64,000 bases of DNA from Candidatus Poribacteria bacterium (GCA_030748495.1 JASMLX010000005.1:1-64000), one strand, 5' to 3'. Positions 8,943-18,006 are shown, numbered from the stretch's first letter. The notes: generated from the sequence alone by a model not told the origin. Program-made: numbers and translations.

Positions 8943-9323
8943 ATGAAAGCAAAGACAAGGTTTAGTCTCTGTCTCGAGGAGTGGTCGAAGGGCACAGGCT
9001 CAGCCATAGCGGCCCTTTTACTTTTAGCTCTTGGTTTTTTGATACAGGGGTGTGTTTCTACTAAGATTGCTACCATTCAACAGAATATAGATCTCTACAA
9101 AGATCAACAGATATCGATTCGAGGAACGGTTACCGAAACACTGACGGTTCCGGGGATTAAAACAGGCGTTTATCAGATCAAGGACAGCAGTGGTCAGATC
9201 TGGGTTATTTCCTCCGAACAGATTCCCAAACGGGGTGAAACTGTACAGGTTAAAGGTACCGTCTCCACAGGGATTGAAGTGTTAGGCAAGAAATTTGGTA
9301 CGGTGATTAAACAACAATTGTGA
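8943..9323 (+). CDS. Putative lipoprotein with OB-fold-like domain
   Basis: A 126-residue protein with a long basic N-region, a hydrophobic helix (AALLLLALGFLIQGC) and a lipobox ending at Cys37 (LIQGC). The mature part reads as a small beta-barrel: VSTKIATIQQNI, then ISIRGTVTETLTVPG, YQIKDSSGQIWVISS, and GETVQVKGTV. This pattern is typical of OB-fold proteins of the YgiW/DUF5666-like kind. It probably sits on a membrane facing the periplasm. Its stop overlaps the start of the Kelch gene (TGATG), so the two are likely translationally coupled. Confidence 0.75.
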   Translation: MKAKTRFSLCLEEWSKGTGSAIAALLLLALGFLIQGCVSTKIATIQQNIDLYKDQQISIRGTVTETLTVPGIKTGVYQIKDSSGQIWVISSEQIPKRGETVQVKGTVSTGIEVLGKKFGTVIKQQL

Positions 9324-10966
9324 TGGAACAGATACAAATTAAAAGATTATTGTTAGTGGGGTTATGCTTAATCCTATCATTAGTAGTTTCAGTCGACAGC
9401 CTGACAATGACAAATTTACTCAGACCTGATATTGATCTAGTTCAGGGTAACACAGGTGTTATCATCGTCTACTACACCCTGCCGATGGGCCAACCCTTGA
9501 AAATGGGAAATTGGGAGTATAGCATAGACGGTGGTAGATCGTGGAATAATATTCCGCCTGAATCGCTATACCATAGTCCGGCTAATCTAGGACTGCCAAC
9601 GGGGCCGGGTCGTCTAAACAGCATCTTGGCCTGGAACACGCAGCAGATCGACCAGTTACGAACGGTGGTACCCCAGTTACAACTCCGGGTTCAAGCCTAC
9701 GATCCGAACCCCTCTCAAGCCTGGCAGGAGATGCCGCCAACACTTATTCCTCGACAAGGACATACCACTGTTACCTGGCAGGATCGGGTCTATACTTTTG
9801 GTGGATGGAACGGTTGCCGCTTGACCTCCAGTGCTGAGTTCTACGATATTTCGTCCAATGGTTGGTACAAAGTCGATTCCATGCCGACTCCCCGCCAGCA
9901 TCTGACCGCCGTTGCCGTTGATGGTGTTATTTACGCTATTGGCGGAGTTGGCCGAACTGGCAATTTAGCTGTAGTTGAAGCTTACGATCCACAATTGAAT
10001 CGGTGGGCCACTCAACGTCCCATGCCGACCCCTCGACGAGCGCTGGCCGCTACCGTAGTTGATGGGCGAATCTATGCTGTTGGCGGACATAACGGCACCT
10101 CGCTGACAACAGTGGAAATCTATGACCCGGCGACGGATTCATGGATGACCGGAACCCAGATGCCCGCACCTCGACATAGTATGGGCCTAACTACATTGGG
10201 AGGGAAAATCTATGTCATCGGCGGCTTTAATGGCCGTATCCTTAAGAGTGTGCTGGTCTATGACCCAAAACTCGACCAGTGGCAGCAACTAGCAGATTTG
10301 CAAGTGCCTCGCTACGGCCTAACTGCGGTGAGGCATCAATCTCTTAACCAGATCTACGCTATCGGTGGCCGCCCAAATAGGGGAGTAAGCGCTGGTGGGT
10401 CAAGTCTTACCCACTCTTCGTCTGGAACTGGTGTAGAGGTGTTAACAGTTAATCAGCTAAACAGCGAACTCTGGCGCCCATTTGTACCACTTCAAACCGG
10501 TCGGATTTGCGCTGGTGCCGTCTTGCTCTCAGATCAACTCTACATAATCGGTGGCACCGGTAAAGTGGCGAACTGGACCGCGGAAACGCTAGAACTTGAA
10601 TCCCCAACCGGATACGCTGAGACACAACCGATCATCCTGCAGAATAGTTTAATCGCTGATCTCCAATCGCCGAAAATGTTTGCTGAAGTTAAAGGAGACA
10701 CTACTGTTTTTGGGGAGATCGGTGGACAGGAAGCCGAACGGTGGACACTCGATATCGCGCCTTTTGGTTTGGGCGACTTTCAATCGATTAGCCAGGGTCT
10801 TGCTTCAACCGTAATATCCCAATCGACTGACAATGAACTGGGACGTTGGAACACCAGCGGTTTAAGCGACGGTCTATACCTGGTTCGATTGCAGGTCTTT
10901 CATTCTGCTAACGTGGCCCCTAACAGTCCGGCAGAAACCTACCTTATCGTACGACTCCAGCGTTAA
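9323..10966 (+). CDS. Secreted Kelch-repeat beta-propeller protein
   Basis: 547 residues with an N-terminal signal peptide (IKRLLLVGLCLILSLVVSV). A small beta domain follows (IDLVQGNTGVIIVYYTLPM, YSIDGGRSWNNIP). Then come about six Kelch motifs between roughly residues 140 and 430, each with the pattern tyGG…tssve.YD…W…m..pR, for example YAIGGVGRTGNLAVVEAYDP and YAVGGHNGTSLTTVEIYDP. The C-terminus has an Ig-like strand set ending LSDGLYLVRLQV. A GTG at 9320 is possible, but the ATG at 9323, overlapping the upstream stop, is preferred. Ligand unknown; an extracellular carbohydrate or protein binding role is inferred. Confidence 0.85.
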   Translation: MEQIQIKRLLLVGLCLILSLVVSVDSLTMTNLLRPDIDLVQGNTGVIIVYYTLPMGQPLKMGNWEYSIDGGRSWNNIPPESLYHSPANLGLPTGPGRLNSILAWNTQQIDQLRTVVPQLQLRVQAYDPNPSQAWQEMPPTLIPRQGHTTVTWQDRVYTFGGWNGCRLTSSAEFYDISSNGWYKVDSMPTPRQHLTAVAVDGVIYAIGGVGRTGNLAVVEAYDPQLNRWATQRPMPTPRRALAATVVDGRIYAVGGHNGTSLTTVEIYDPATDSWMTGTQMPAPRHSMGLTTLGGKIYVIGGFNGRILKSVLVYDPKLDQWQQLADLQVPRYGLTAVRHQSLNQIYAIGGRPNRGVSAGGSSLTHSSSGTGVEVLTVNQLNSELWRPFVPLQTGRICAGAVLLSDQLYIIGGTGKVANWTAETLELESPTGYAETQPIILQNSLIADLQSPKMFAEVKGDTTVFGEIGGQEAERWTLDIAPFGLGDFQSISQGLASTVISQSTDNELGRWNTSGLSDGLYLVRLQVFHSANVAPNSPAETYLIVRLQR

Positions 10967-11295
10967 GTCGTTGACCCATTATGCGAACGTACTCTCCCTG
11001 CCCCTGATCAGGCTAAACTTTTTTGTCATTCCCAACTAGCAGCCAAGCGGCCTTGATATGGGGACCCAACATCGTGCTAAGACATCAAACGCCTTCTCAA
11101 AATTCCCGTCTTGAACAGGCCGGTGCCGAAATAGTGGGCGGATTCAAGCCACGTTTTTCTTGTCTTTAAGTGATAAGGTGATTTGATAGGCGGGGAATGT
11201 TACGGAGTAGTACTCCGTTCTATGGCTTAATTTTTAAGTAGTGAGGAGGCTGTAGGTATGCCTTTTAGCCTTTTGTCTTACGTACGTCCTGAGCA
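10967..11295. other. Gene-free stretch with a short palindrome
   Basis: No gene is recognised. The stretch includes the palindrome CCTGATCAGG followed shortly by a T run (about 11005-11022), which could be a weak terminator after the Kelch gene. It also holds a strong 17-base palindrome at 11202-11218. It leads into an IS630-type remnant. Confidence 0.4.
11202..11218. repeat. Perfect palindrome ACGGAGTA-g-TACTCCGT
   Basis: An eight-base perfect inverted repeat around a single base. It lies in the gene-free region next to a transposase remnant. It could be a regulatory site or the trace of an element end; no adjacent promoter is obvious. Confidence 0.5.
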
Positions 11296-11466
11296 TCCGG
11301 AGATCCAAGGGGTCATACCGGTATCCTGACCTGATTCACAATAGAAGCATTTTCTGTATCAGTCCGGAGTGGAATCCGGTAGAAAAAGTCTGAACTGATT
11401 TTGTCCGGCAAATCATATGACAAAGTTTGCGATCTCATCGGTCAAACCAAATCTTCATCTGCAAAG
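11296..11466 (+). pseudogene. Fragment of an IS630-like transposase C-terminus
   Basis: On the plus strand a frame reads ISPEWNPVEKV, a stop, then TDFVRQII. This matches the YSPELNPVE-W..LRR motif of IS630/Tc1-type DDE transposases with the Trp codon turned into TGA. After a further stop or frame change, YDKVCDLIGQT resembles the following helix. No other part of the element is recognisable, so family assignment rests on the short motif. Confidence 0.5.
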
Positions 11467-11617
11467 ACCTTTGGGAATACAACACATTCGTTTGCTTTAG
11501 GGAAAAGCTTCCAGATCATCTTGGGAGAGGGTAATCAGCCAGAATATCGAAACCATATCAATGGTCTGGAAGGATGCTGGGGTTACCTTCCAAGAAGGCT
11601 GGCGGCTAAAGGCGGTA

Positions 11618-12010
11618 TCAGAAAGAAAAGATCGCCTTTGTATTTGGCGGAATATGTAAGGCCATGGTATGATCCGCCTGCTCTTCCACGCAAAAGTCCG
11701 GCACATTAGTAACTAAAATGCCTTTTTGCGTTGCTGTTTCAATGTCAATTTTATCGGTACCGGTACCGAGTCTTGAGATAACTCGACACTGCAACAGGTT
11801 TTCGATTACGACCTGTGACAGGGAGACTGAAATGGCAAAAAGCGCATCACAATCAGAAACATACGGAATTACTTCGTCTGGTGTATTGGCTTCGATTTGC
11901 AGCGGATTAAGATGATATTTTTGGTAGAGTTCGGTTTCGAACTTGCTAACCGGAAACAGGGTTGCATTCAACCGAACCAGTTTGCGATCTGATAAATGGC
12001 TCCAGTTCAT
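11618..12010 (-). pseudogene. Truncated D-2-hydroxyacid dehydrogenase (SerA-like)
   Basis: The 130-residue reading contains only the N-terminal part of a D-isomer-specific 2-hydroxyacid dehydrogenase. The substrate-domain strand FETELYQKYHL is followed by DALFAIS and the family motif VISRLGTGTDKIDIETATQKG, then ILVTNVPDFCVEEQADHTMAL. The reading then leaves the family abruptly and stops after about 13 unrelated residues. The whole NAD-binding Rossmann domain and the catalytic Glu and His are missing. It is therefore a broken gene, cut in a region rich in transposon debris. Confidence 0.85.
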
Positions 12011-12151
12011 AATTTTAATTTAAATCCGATGTGTAGAGGGTTGAATCTATAGGCTAACAGCCATTTGAGGTGCCGAGACTTGAGAGTAACAGTGCCAAGA
12101 CAGTTTTCTGGATCTAATTTTAACCTCCCCAGTTAGTAAACTGTCCTGGGT

Positions 12152-14068
12152 CTAAATAAAAATATGGTAAATCTTCACGTCAGCTACCATTCCGAAGAGC
12201 ATCCACCAGGACCCGACCACAAAATCACCTAAGATCAGACCAAAGAAGAAAGGGACTGCTCGTTGGTAGCCTTTGACGCCGGCAGTTCTAAGGATAATCG
12301 TCTTCGATAACCAACTGATAAAAAAGGGGCACCAGAAGTAGTCTATGGCAAAGCTAACTGCCAGCGAGTAACCTGCTGGATGAAGTGGCCACCAGAAAAA
12401 GCGAATTCGCAAGAATAAAAGGATCAGTGTAAAAAAAGCACCAACCCCCATAAATCCGATCTTCTTCCATTCCGGTGAAATTGGGTTTTGTAGCCAACCC
12501 GATAATTGCCTCATGGCTCCGTTGCCAACCCAGAGTCGGAATCCGGTCACCCGAGAAATAGCTCCGTCTCGATACATCATGTCCAGATTAACCCAAAAGG
12601 CACCAATCAGGCCAATCCCCCCTGCAGCTATCATGGCCCAGAGGAATCTACTATTTTTGATTTTCGCGTTTTCAGCGATCTTGAGGGCTTCGAACTGATT
12701 GGGCATTGGATGGGGACGATACCCTCGATTGAACCAGAAAAAGAAAGACATGGCTGTCAGGTTGCTTGCTCCCCACCATTTACTGCCAAATACTGTTACC
12801 ATCATCTCCAAAGGATGGTTAAAAATTCCGTGTGGCGCCCCAAATTCGGCTCGTAACCGGGTGACTGCAACCGCAATAGCAAAGTAGATGCTGAAAAAGG
12901 TAATGGTCGCCATTATCGACATGTTGGCCAGGTGACCGAAAACGAGTAAAAATAGGCTACAGACAATCAGGCCGATCAATGCGGTTCGATATCGCATTGG
13001 TTCTTTAGCGTCGATCTGGGACAGAGGAGATCTGGCTATCCGCAGAGCGAAAGCCAGATGCTTGCGGGTCAACCAGCAGGCGATGCCAGCCAGGCAGACC
13101 CAAGCACCGGCCGATTGTTCATGAAAGAAAGGAAAGCCCGGGATCTGGTTTAACCCCAGATAGGTTGTCAAAATACGCGATAATTTCCGCAAAATGAAGA
13201 AGAACCAGCAGGAGAAAGAGAGATCCAGCGGCAAGAAAAAACCGATGCCGATCATAAACGGATAGAAAGAAATCCGTGTTGTTCCGATCGCATTCCACGG
13301 TTTCTCAGTAAAGTACTGTTTGATATCGAACAGCTTAAGGTGTAGATGAGGCACAGAAGGGAACAATGTATTTAGGCCGCTCAAAATATCAAATGCCGCC
13401 ACAACGGCAAATCCAATCCACAACATTCGAGACCTAAAGAAACTACTCGACTGCACCATGTTCAGCGGGAGTTGAATGACGGGAAAGGCCAACCGCTCAT
13501 TCTGTATCCATTGACGACGCAGCAGCGTATTCAGACAGTGCATCAGCAACAATAAAACTGACATAAAACCGATCCAGGTAACGGCCGGCAGTAACCACTC
13601 TTGAAGGTGATCCGTTCGATACAAGGTCGAATCGCCTTCGTAATACCCGGTCAGGATGTTGGGAGAGCTAACGGTAAAGTACCGTGGAATGTAGTGAAAA
13701 AATAGATTTCGCCAATCGTTTTCAGCCGAAGCAAAACGGTAAGGGTGAACCACAACGGCGAATAAATCTTGCAACATTCCGTAAGCTGATAAAGAGGTGC
13801 CAATGACCAACATAACATAGGTAGTAAGCAGGTCAGCAGCAGTAAAGAGACGTAAGCGGAGAGATAGCGACAGGCCATTGTTAATGACGACCAGACAGAA
13901 CAGGATAAAAACGGGATAGATGAATAAAGGGAGAGCAGTGGCCTGAGAGCCATATTTCATCTCAGCTACCGTTACCCAGTAGACCTCAAACGGCAGAAGA
14001 ATCAAGCCAAATAGAATCGCCCGCCGATTAGCTGTTGGGAACGATTGGCGAATGGGCGTTCTGGTCAT
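12152..14068 (-). CDS. Large multi-pass membrane protein, DUF6785/DUF6784 type
   Basis: A 638-residue protein with about 13-14 hydrophobic helices. The N-terminal part has the pattern AILFGLILLPFEVYWVTVAEMKYG followed by helices and LRLFTAADLLTTYVML, which matches a family of oligopeptide-transporter-like membrane proteins (DUF6785, with DUF6784 C-terminal) that I associate with Poribacteria and Planctomycetes. The central motif VTRLRAEFGAPHGIFNHP with an internal RAEFGAP segment is also characteristic. It probably moves an unknown solute; the family is uncharacterised. No close same-strand partner: an SDR gene ends 280 bases upstream. Confidence 0.75.
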   Translation of the reverse strand: MTRTPIRQSFPTANRRAILFGLILLPFEVYWVTVAEMKYGSQATALPLFIYPVFILFCLVVINNGLSLSLRLRLFTAADLLTTYVMLVIGTSLSAYGMLQDLFAVVVHPYRFASAENDWRNLFFHYIPRYFTVSSPNILTGYYEGDSTLYRTDHLQEWLLPAVTWIGFMSVLLLLMHCLNTLLRRQWIQNERLAFPVIQLPLNMVQSSSFFRSRMLWIGFAVVAAFDILSGLNTLFPSVPHLHLKLFDIKQYFTEKPWNAIGTTRISFYPFMIGIGFFLPLDLSFSCWFFFILRKLSRILTTYLGLNQIPGFPFFHEQSAGAWVCLAGIACWLTRKHLAFALRIARSPLSQIDAKEPMRYRTALIGLIVCSLFLLVFGHLANMSIMATITFFSIYFAIAVAVTRLRAEFGAPHGIFNHPLEMMVTVFGSKWWGASNLTAMSFFFWFNRGYRPHPMPNQFEALKIAENAKIKNSRFLWAMIAAGGIGLIGAFWVNLDMMYRDGAISRVTGFRLWVGNGAMRQLSGWLQNPISPEWKKIGFMGVGAFFTLILLFLRIRFFWWPLHPAGYSLAVSFAIDYFWCPFFISWLSKTIILRTAGVKGYQRAVPFFFGLILGDFVVGSWWMLFGMVADVKIYHIFI

Positions 14069-14345
14069 TCAGATGATTGCTTGAGTCAGACCAACACCAG
14101 CTATAAGAACTCGACTCTTGACTTCGACTCTGCTTCCAGACCTTTCAAAATATTCAAGTTATTATGGTGTAAAGTATAGCCTGCGCTGGCATAGGTGCCT
14201 GACTAGGCTAGAATCTGTGTTTGGAAGTTAGTTCTTTTATGGCGAAATTAGCATCATGGATAGTAGACAGAGAAGATTCTGTGTTCTGGATGCTGGACAT
14301 CTCTACCATTGGTTGTGAAGTATTGCAGAGGGAGGGAAAAGTCAG

Positions 14346-15143
14346 CTACCAGGCCGTCCAACCACCATCGACGATCAAATTCTGACCTGTAATGTAACTA
14401 CCTGCTTCGCTAGCTAGCAAAACAACTGCTCCTTTTAACTCTTCTGGTCGGCCCATCCGGCCCAAGGGCACTTTTTCTTCTAACTTCGCAATAAAACCTG
14501 GTAACTGTTGACTAACAGTTGGTTTGGGAAAAGGTCCCGGGCTGATGGCGTTGACCCGAATATTATCCTGGGCCCAGTAGGCGGCCAGATGTCGGGTTAG
14601 GTGGACAACGCCACCTTTCAGGGCGTGATAATTTGGCGGGCTGTTAATCGGTAGATTTTCATAAGCTGACGGATAGCTGGCTACTACACCATACATGCTG
14701 GCGATATTGATAATCGAACCGGCCATCTGGCGTTGCTGCAGATGTTTAGCCACATCGCGAGCCAGCAAAAAATAACTGGTGACTCCGACATGATAAGCTT
14801 GATTAAAGTCTTCAGCGGTGGCTTCATCTATGTCCGGTGCGGTGCCGCCGTAAGCGTTGTTAATCAGGATATCGATCTGCCCCACCTTCTTGATCACCGC
14901 CTCTAAAAAGTCAGGGATCGATTCTGATTCACCTTGGCTAAACTCGATCGCACAGTGCCCATCACCCGGCAGGCATTTGGCTAATTCTGTGGCTTTATGT
15001 CTCTCCCGGCTGGTAACGACAACTGTTGCTCCAACTTCGGCCAACGCATGACTCATAGCTGAACCCAGCCATCCACAAGCCCCGGTAATGATGGCGACTT
15101 TTCCCGACAAATCAAATAGATCTAGAACACTCCGGTTACTCAT
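14346..15143 (-). CDS. Short-chain dehydrogenase/reductase (SDR)
   Basis: A classical SDR of 265 residues that uses NAD(P)H to interconvert an alcohol and a ketone. The cofactor loop is TGACGWLGSAM, followed by the NNAYGG motif, catalytic Ser in the IINIASMYG strand, the Y-H-A-L-K active site, and the NAISPGPFP segment after it. The C-terminus reads LASEAGSYITGQNLIVDGGWT, typical of gluconate 5-dehydrogenase or 3-oxoacyl reductase-like members. Sugar-acid metabolism is likely from the neighbours, but the substrate is not determined. Confidence 0.92.
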   Translation of the reverse strand: MSNRSVLDLFDLSGKVAIITGACGWLGSAMSHALAEVGATVVVTSRERHKATELAKCLPGDGHCAIEFSQGESESIPDFLEAVIKKVGQIDILINNAYGGTAPDIDEATAEDFNQAYHVGVTSYFLLARDVAKHLQQRQMAGSIINIASMYGVVASYPSAYENLPINSPPNYHALKGGVVHLTRHLAAYWAQDNIRVNAISPGPFPKPTVSQQLPGFIAKLEEKVPLGRMGRPEELKGAVVLLASEAGSYITGQNLIVDGGWTAW

Positions 15144-15172
15144 CGGTTTAACAACCTCACTGGCTAAAGGTA

Positions 15173-15331
15173 CTATATTTTACCAGACCGGTTTTTACTG
15201 GACCCGGCGGTAAAAAAAGGCTCTTTTTTGATATCACCGATTAGTGGATCGTCCAGACATTCATTTTTCAGACCACTTTCGATAACCTTTAACGATTCAG
15301 CCGCCTTTACATCTGGATAATGTTTTTCCAT
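15173..15331 (-). CDS. Possible small hypothetical protein (52 aa)
   Basis: An open frame starting MEKHYPDVKAAESLKVIESG and ending in a basic tail. The ribosome binding site is weak and I recognise no family. It lies alone between the SDR gene and the plus-strand lipoprotein. It could be real or a fragment of a longer lost gene. Confidence 0.25.
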   Translation of the reverse strand: MEKHYPDVKAAESLKVIESGLKNECLDDPLIGDIKKEPFFTAGSSKNRSGKI

Positions 15332-15427
15332 TAGATTTTCTTAATGAATCCGATAGCTGAAGCTCGTTTCTTCAGATGATAGTTGCTGATAATAGATAAT
15401 ATACTCAAATCCAAGATATAATACAAT

Positions 15428-15459
15428 AAGTTTTGTTTTTATGAAGTTTTGTTTATATG
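15428..15459 (+). repeat. 16-bp tandem duplication at the start codon
   Basis: Two head-to-tail units, AAGTTTTGTTTTTATG (15428-15443) and AAGTTTTGTTTATATG (15444-15459), differ by one base. Each ends in ATG. The second ATG is the proposed start of the following gene; the first is out of frame with it. A perfect TATAAT lies just upstream at 15417-15422. Confidence 0.6.
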
Positions 15460-16905
15460 GTACCAGTGGTAAGATTTAAACACCTGTTATTAGGTGGATT
15501 ACTAGGTGGAGTCGATCTGAGTTGGATTTTGCTCTCTAGCTATTCTTCCTGTCCAACCATTGGCTATCTCTGCTTGACCTGTTTGCTAATCATCTCTTGT
15601 GGCAAGCAGGTCGTTGTACCTGTTGCTCCTGAACCTGATTGGCTACAGCAACCACCCGCCAATACCAACTTTTACTATGGCATTGGTGGGCCTGCTAAGA
15701 CTATGGGTGAAGCCAAAGAGATAGCCAGAGCCGAATTAGCCCGTGCTATCGAGGTCCAGATTGAATCTGAAATTACGCTAAAAATGGAAGAGAGCAATCA
15801 AAACGTCAATAGGCTTTTCGTTGACAGGAGCCGTAGTTATGCCACCAGAAAGCTACCAGATGTCCAACTGGAACAGCATGAAGGGGAGATAGGCAACTAC
15901 GCTTTGGCTCGAGTAAGGCGTTCTATTGTGCAGAAATTGTTGGCAGAAGCGGCCGAACAGGCCCAGTTGGAAGTTAGTGCTTATCAAGAAAATGGCCATA
16001 ATGCTTTGAAAACAGGCAACCTCAATTTTGCACTTGGCCAGTATCAACAAGCTCTAGAGATTGCCAAGACACTACCTCTGGACTATAATCGACTGGATGA
16101 GGGATTATGGACGGCACAGATTGAACGCCAGATGACCGAGATTCGGAATAACCTGGAGTTGCACATTATTTCGGGTGATAACCAGTCCGGGATTTATGGC
16201 AGTTCGTTGGCGGAACCCATTGTAGTGCAGATGCAAATCAATCAAATGCCGATCCCCAACCTGCCGCTACAAGTTCAGTTTGCCAGTGGGTTAGGAGAAC
16301 TGAAGGGAAATAGCGGCAAAAGTGGTTCCTCCATCCAAATAGAAACGAACCCACAAGGCAAAGCTACCTTTTCTGTCATTTTGATTGAATCTTTATCGAG
16401 ACAGAACCAAATTCAAGTATCGATGGCTAATCGAGACTTTGGTACGCGTAAGGTCTTGGCAACCTATGCTTCTGACCTGCATCATTTTGAACAAAATCAG
16501 CAGCCTACAATTGTCTTGAACGGATCGACTAACCAACAAGACTTTAGTGTTAATAGTCGTGTGCCTTTCCAAGTTACGGTTGCACAAACATGTTACCTAT
16601 ATCTGTTTCAGATAACAGCCGACAGCAGTTTAGTTCCTTTGGAGTCGATACTCCTTAATCAAGCCTACCAACAGGATGAGTGGCGCGTCTACCAAATCGG
16701 TTCCGGTTGGTCACTGGAAATAGATGCAGTGGATATCACGGCCGATTACGGGTATGGATTGGAAACTTTAATTGCGGTTACGACCAATCAACCGTGGGCA
16801 GACGCAGACGGCATGTCGTCGGTTACTGATATGCTCTCTGAACTGAATCGAGATTTTGGCAATGACTGGCAAGCCAATTGGGTCAGCTATCGAATTGTCC
16901 GCTGA
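15457..16905 (+). CDS. LPP20/DUF4384-type envelope lipoprotein
   Basis: 482 residues. After a long hydrophobic N-region a lipobox-like LIISC precedes the mature protein, suggesting a lipoprotein. The first domain (PDWLQQPPANTNFYYGIGG, then AKEIARAELARAIEVQIESE) is of the LPP20 type. A helical stretch with TPR-like character (ALKTGNLNFALGQYQQALEIA) follows. The C-terminal third, with VPFQVTVAQTCYLYLFQITADSS and the YGLETLIAVTT strand, is DUF4384-like. The N-terminus is unusually long, so a later start is possible. Likely outer-envelope stress or assembly role; not shown. Confidence 0.75.
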   Translation: MVPVVRFKHLLLGGLLGGVDLSWILLSSYSSCPTIGYLCLTCLLIISCGKQVVVPVAPEPDWLQQPPANTNFYYGIGGPAKTMGEAKEIARAELARAIEVQIESEITLKMEESNQNVNRLFVDRSRSYATRKLPDVQLEQHEGEIGNYALARVRRSIVQKLLAEAAEQAQLEVSAYQENGHNALKTGNLNFALGQYQQALEIAKTLPLDYNRLDEGLWTAQIERQMTEIRNNLELHIISGDNQSGIYGSSLAEPIVVQMQINQMPIPNLPLQVQFASGLGELKGNSGKSGSSIQIETNPQGKATFSVILIESLSRQNQIQVSMANRDFGTRKVLATYASDLHHFEQNQQPTIVLNGSTNQQDFSVNSRVPFQVTVAQTCYLYLFQITADSSLVPLESILLNQAYQQDEWRVYQIGSGWSLEIDAVDITADYGYGLETLIAVTTNQPWADADGMSSVTDMLSELNRDFGNDWQANWVSYRIVR

Positions 16906-16991
16906 ACAAGAGCAGTTCGTAATAAGTTGTAAGCTAAATAAATATTTCTCGCAGGCCCCAAGTAAATGTGATGATCCTGGTAGAAGCCAAA

Positions 16992-17180
16992 GTTGTGGTT
17001 CTGGCATAGAATCTGATGGGAATAGCTCTTTGACTGCTTGGCCCAAAAACCCAACGAAAGGAGGTGGGATGATCCCATCTCCGTAGGAGCGACGCAGCAC
17101 TGAGTTATTGGGTTGTTTCCCCATCTGGTGTGCGGGTGACGAATTCTGTCTCCGATTGACTTTCTATGCTTCGCCCGCCA
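16992..17180. repeat. Imperfect ~190-bp direct repeat, copy A
   Basis: Runs from GTTGTGGTTCTGGCATAG to TCGCCCGCCA and matches 17389-17576 with only scattered substitutions and a one-base length difference. The copies are separated by about 210 bases. Copy A begins about 90 bases after the lipoprotein stop. At its right end CTTCGCCC (17169-17176) is repeated inverted as GGGCGAAG (17194-17201). No protein family is recognised in either strand. Confidence 0.85.
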
Positions 17181-17312
17181 ACCGCTAACTATTGGGCGAA
17201 GTATCTCACCCTGTCAGACCAACGCATCATTCACCCGCACCAGCACCAACTGAGAATCAAGATCAAAGGTGCTACTTCGCCCCTACAAAACCCCCACTTG
17301 CCCTTCGGACTT

Positions 17313-17352
17313 CCTCCCCTTTTATAAAAAGGGCACCCTTAGTAAGGGAGAG
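17313..17352 (-). repeat. Interspersed palindrome-like element (CCCTTACTAAGGG type)
   Basis: The complement reads CTCCCTTACTAAGGG, then a pyrimidine-rich spacer, then AAAAGGGGAGG. An almost identical unit occurs on the plus strand at 46858-46896. Both copies lie beside decayed genes for FlgD-like-domain surface proteins. It resembles small non-coding interspersed repeats of the REP or MITE type. Confidence 0.6.
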
Positions 17353-17388
17353 GATAGAAGAGGGGGTTCATCCCTGCTGAAGGCTAAT

Positions 17389-17576
17389 GTTGTGGTTCTG
17401 GCATAGAATCTGATGGGAATAGCTCTTTGACTGCTTGGCCCAAAAACCCAACGAAAGGAGGTAGGGTGACTCCATCCCCGTAGGGCGACGCAGCACTGAG
17501 TTATTGGGTTGTTTCCCCATCTGGCGTGCGAGGGACGAATCCTGTCTCCGATTGACTTTCTATGCTTCGCCCGCCA
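17389..17576. repeat. Imperfect ~190-bp direct repeat, copy B
   Basis: Second copy of the repeat at 16992-17180. Its right end passes directly into the decayed cadherin-like reading frame that begins near 17577, whereas copy A passes into unrelated sequence. The duplication may therefore mark a rearrangement boundary. Confidence 0.85.
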
Positions 17577-18006
17577 CAGTCACGATTACGGTGGCGGGTA
17601 CTGATGCCGACAATAATAGCTTGACCTATACAGTGGTTGACCAACCTAACATACACTCCCAGTGCTAATTACAATGGGGCCGATTCTTTTACCTTCAAGG
17701 TTAATGATGGAACCGTCGATAGCTAATCCTTTCAATCCAGAGACCTGAATACCTTTCCAACTGAGTTAGGATGCGGAGGTGAGGCTGACCGTTTGTGATG
17801 TAACGGGTGAAACTGTCAGGAAAATGGAGTTGGGCCATCTAACAGCCGGCAGTTACAGCCAGACAGAGAAAGCTATTTATTGGGATGGCCAGACAGAAAC
17901 CGGAGAGCAGGTGGGCTCAGGCACCTATCTCTATCAATCGCAAGCGCGCCTGATGCCTCAGGCGGGTGACTATACAGAAACCAGGAAGATGGTGATTCTG
18001 AAATAG
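17577..18006 (+). pseudogene. Decayed surface protein: cadherin-like plus FlgD-like C-terminal domain
   Basis: Plus-strand pieces rebuild the end of a large secreted protein. ATVTITVAGTDADNNSLTYT (about 17576-17635) begins a cadherin-like/tandem-95 domain. It jumps, with an internal deletion and frame change, to YTPSANYNGADSFTFKVNDG and a stop. NPFNPET, then TGA in place of the expected Trp codon, then IPFQLS and a TAG give the sorting-type motif. From 17779 the FlgD-like Ig domain VRLTVCDVTGETVRKMEL to TRKMVILK is intact up to the stop at 18006. Multiple stops and the missing N-terminus show that it is dead. Confidence 0.85.
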
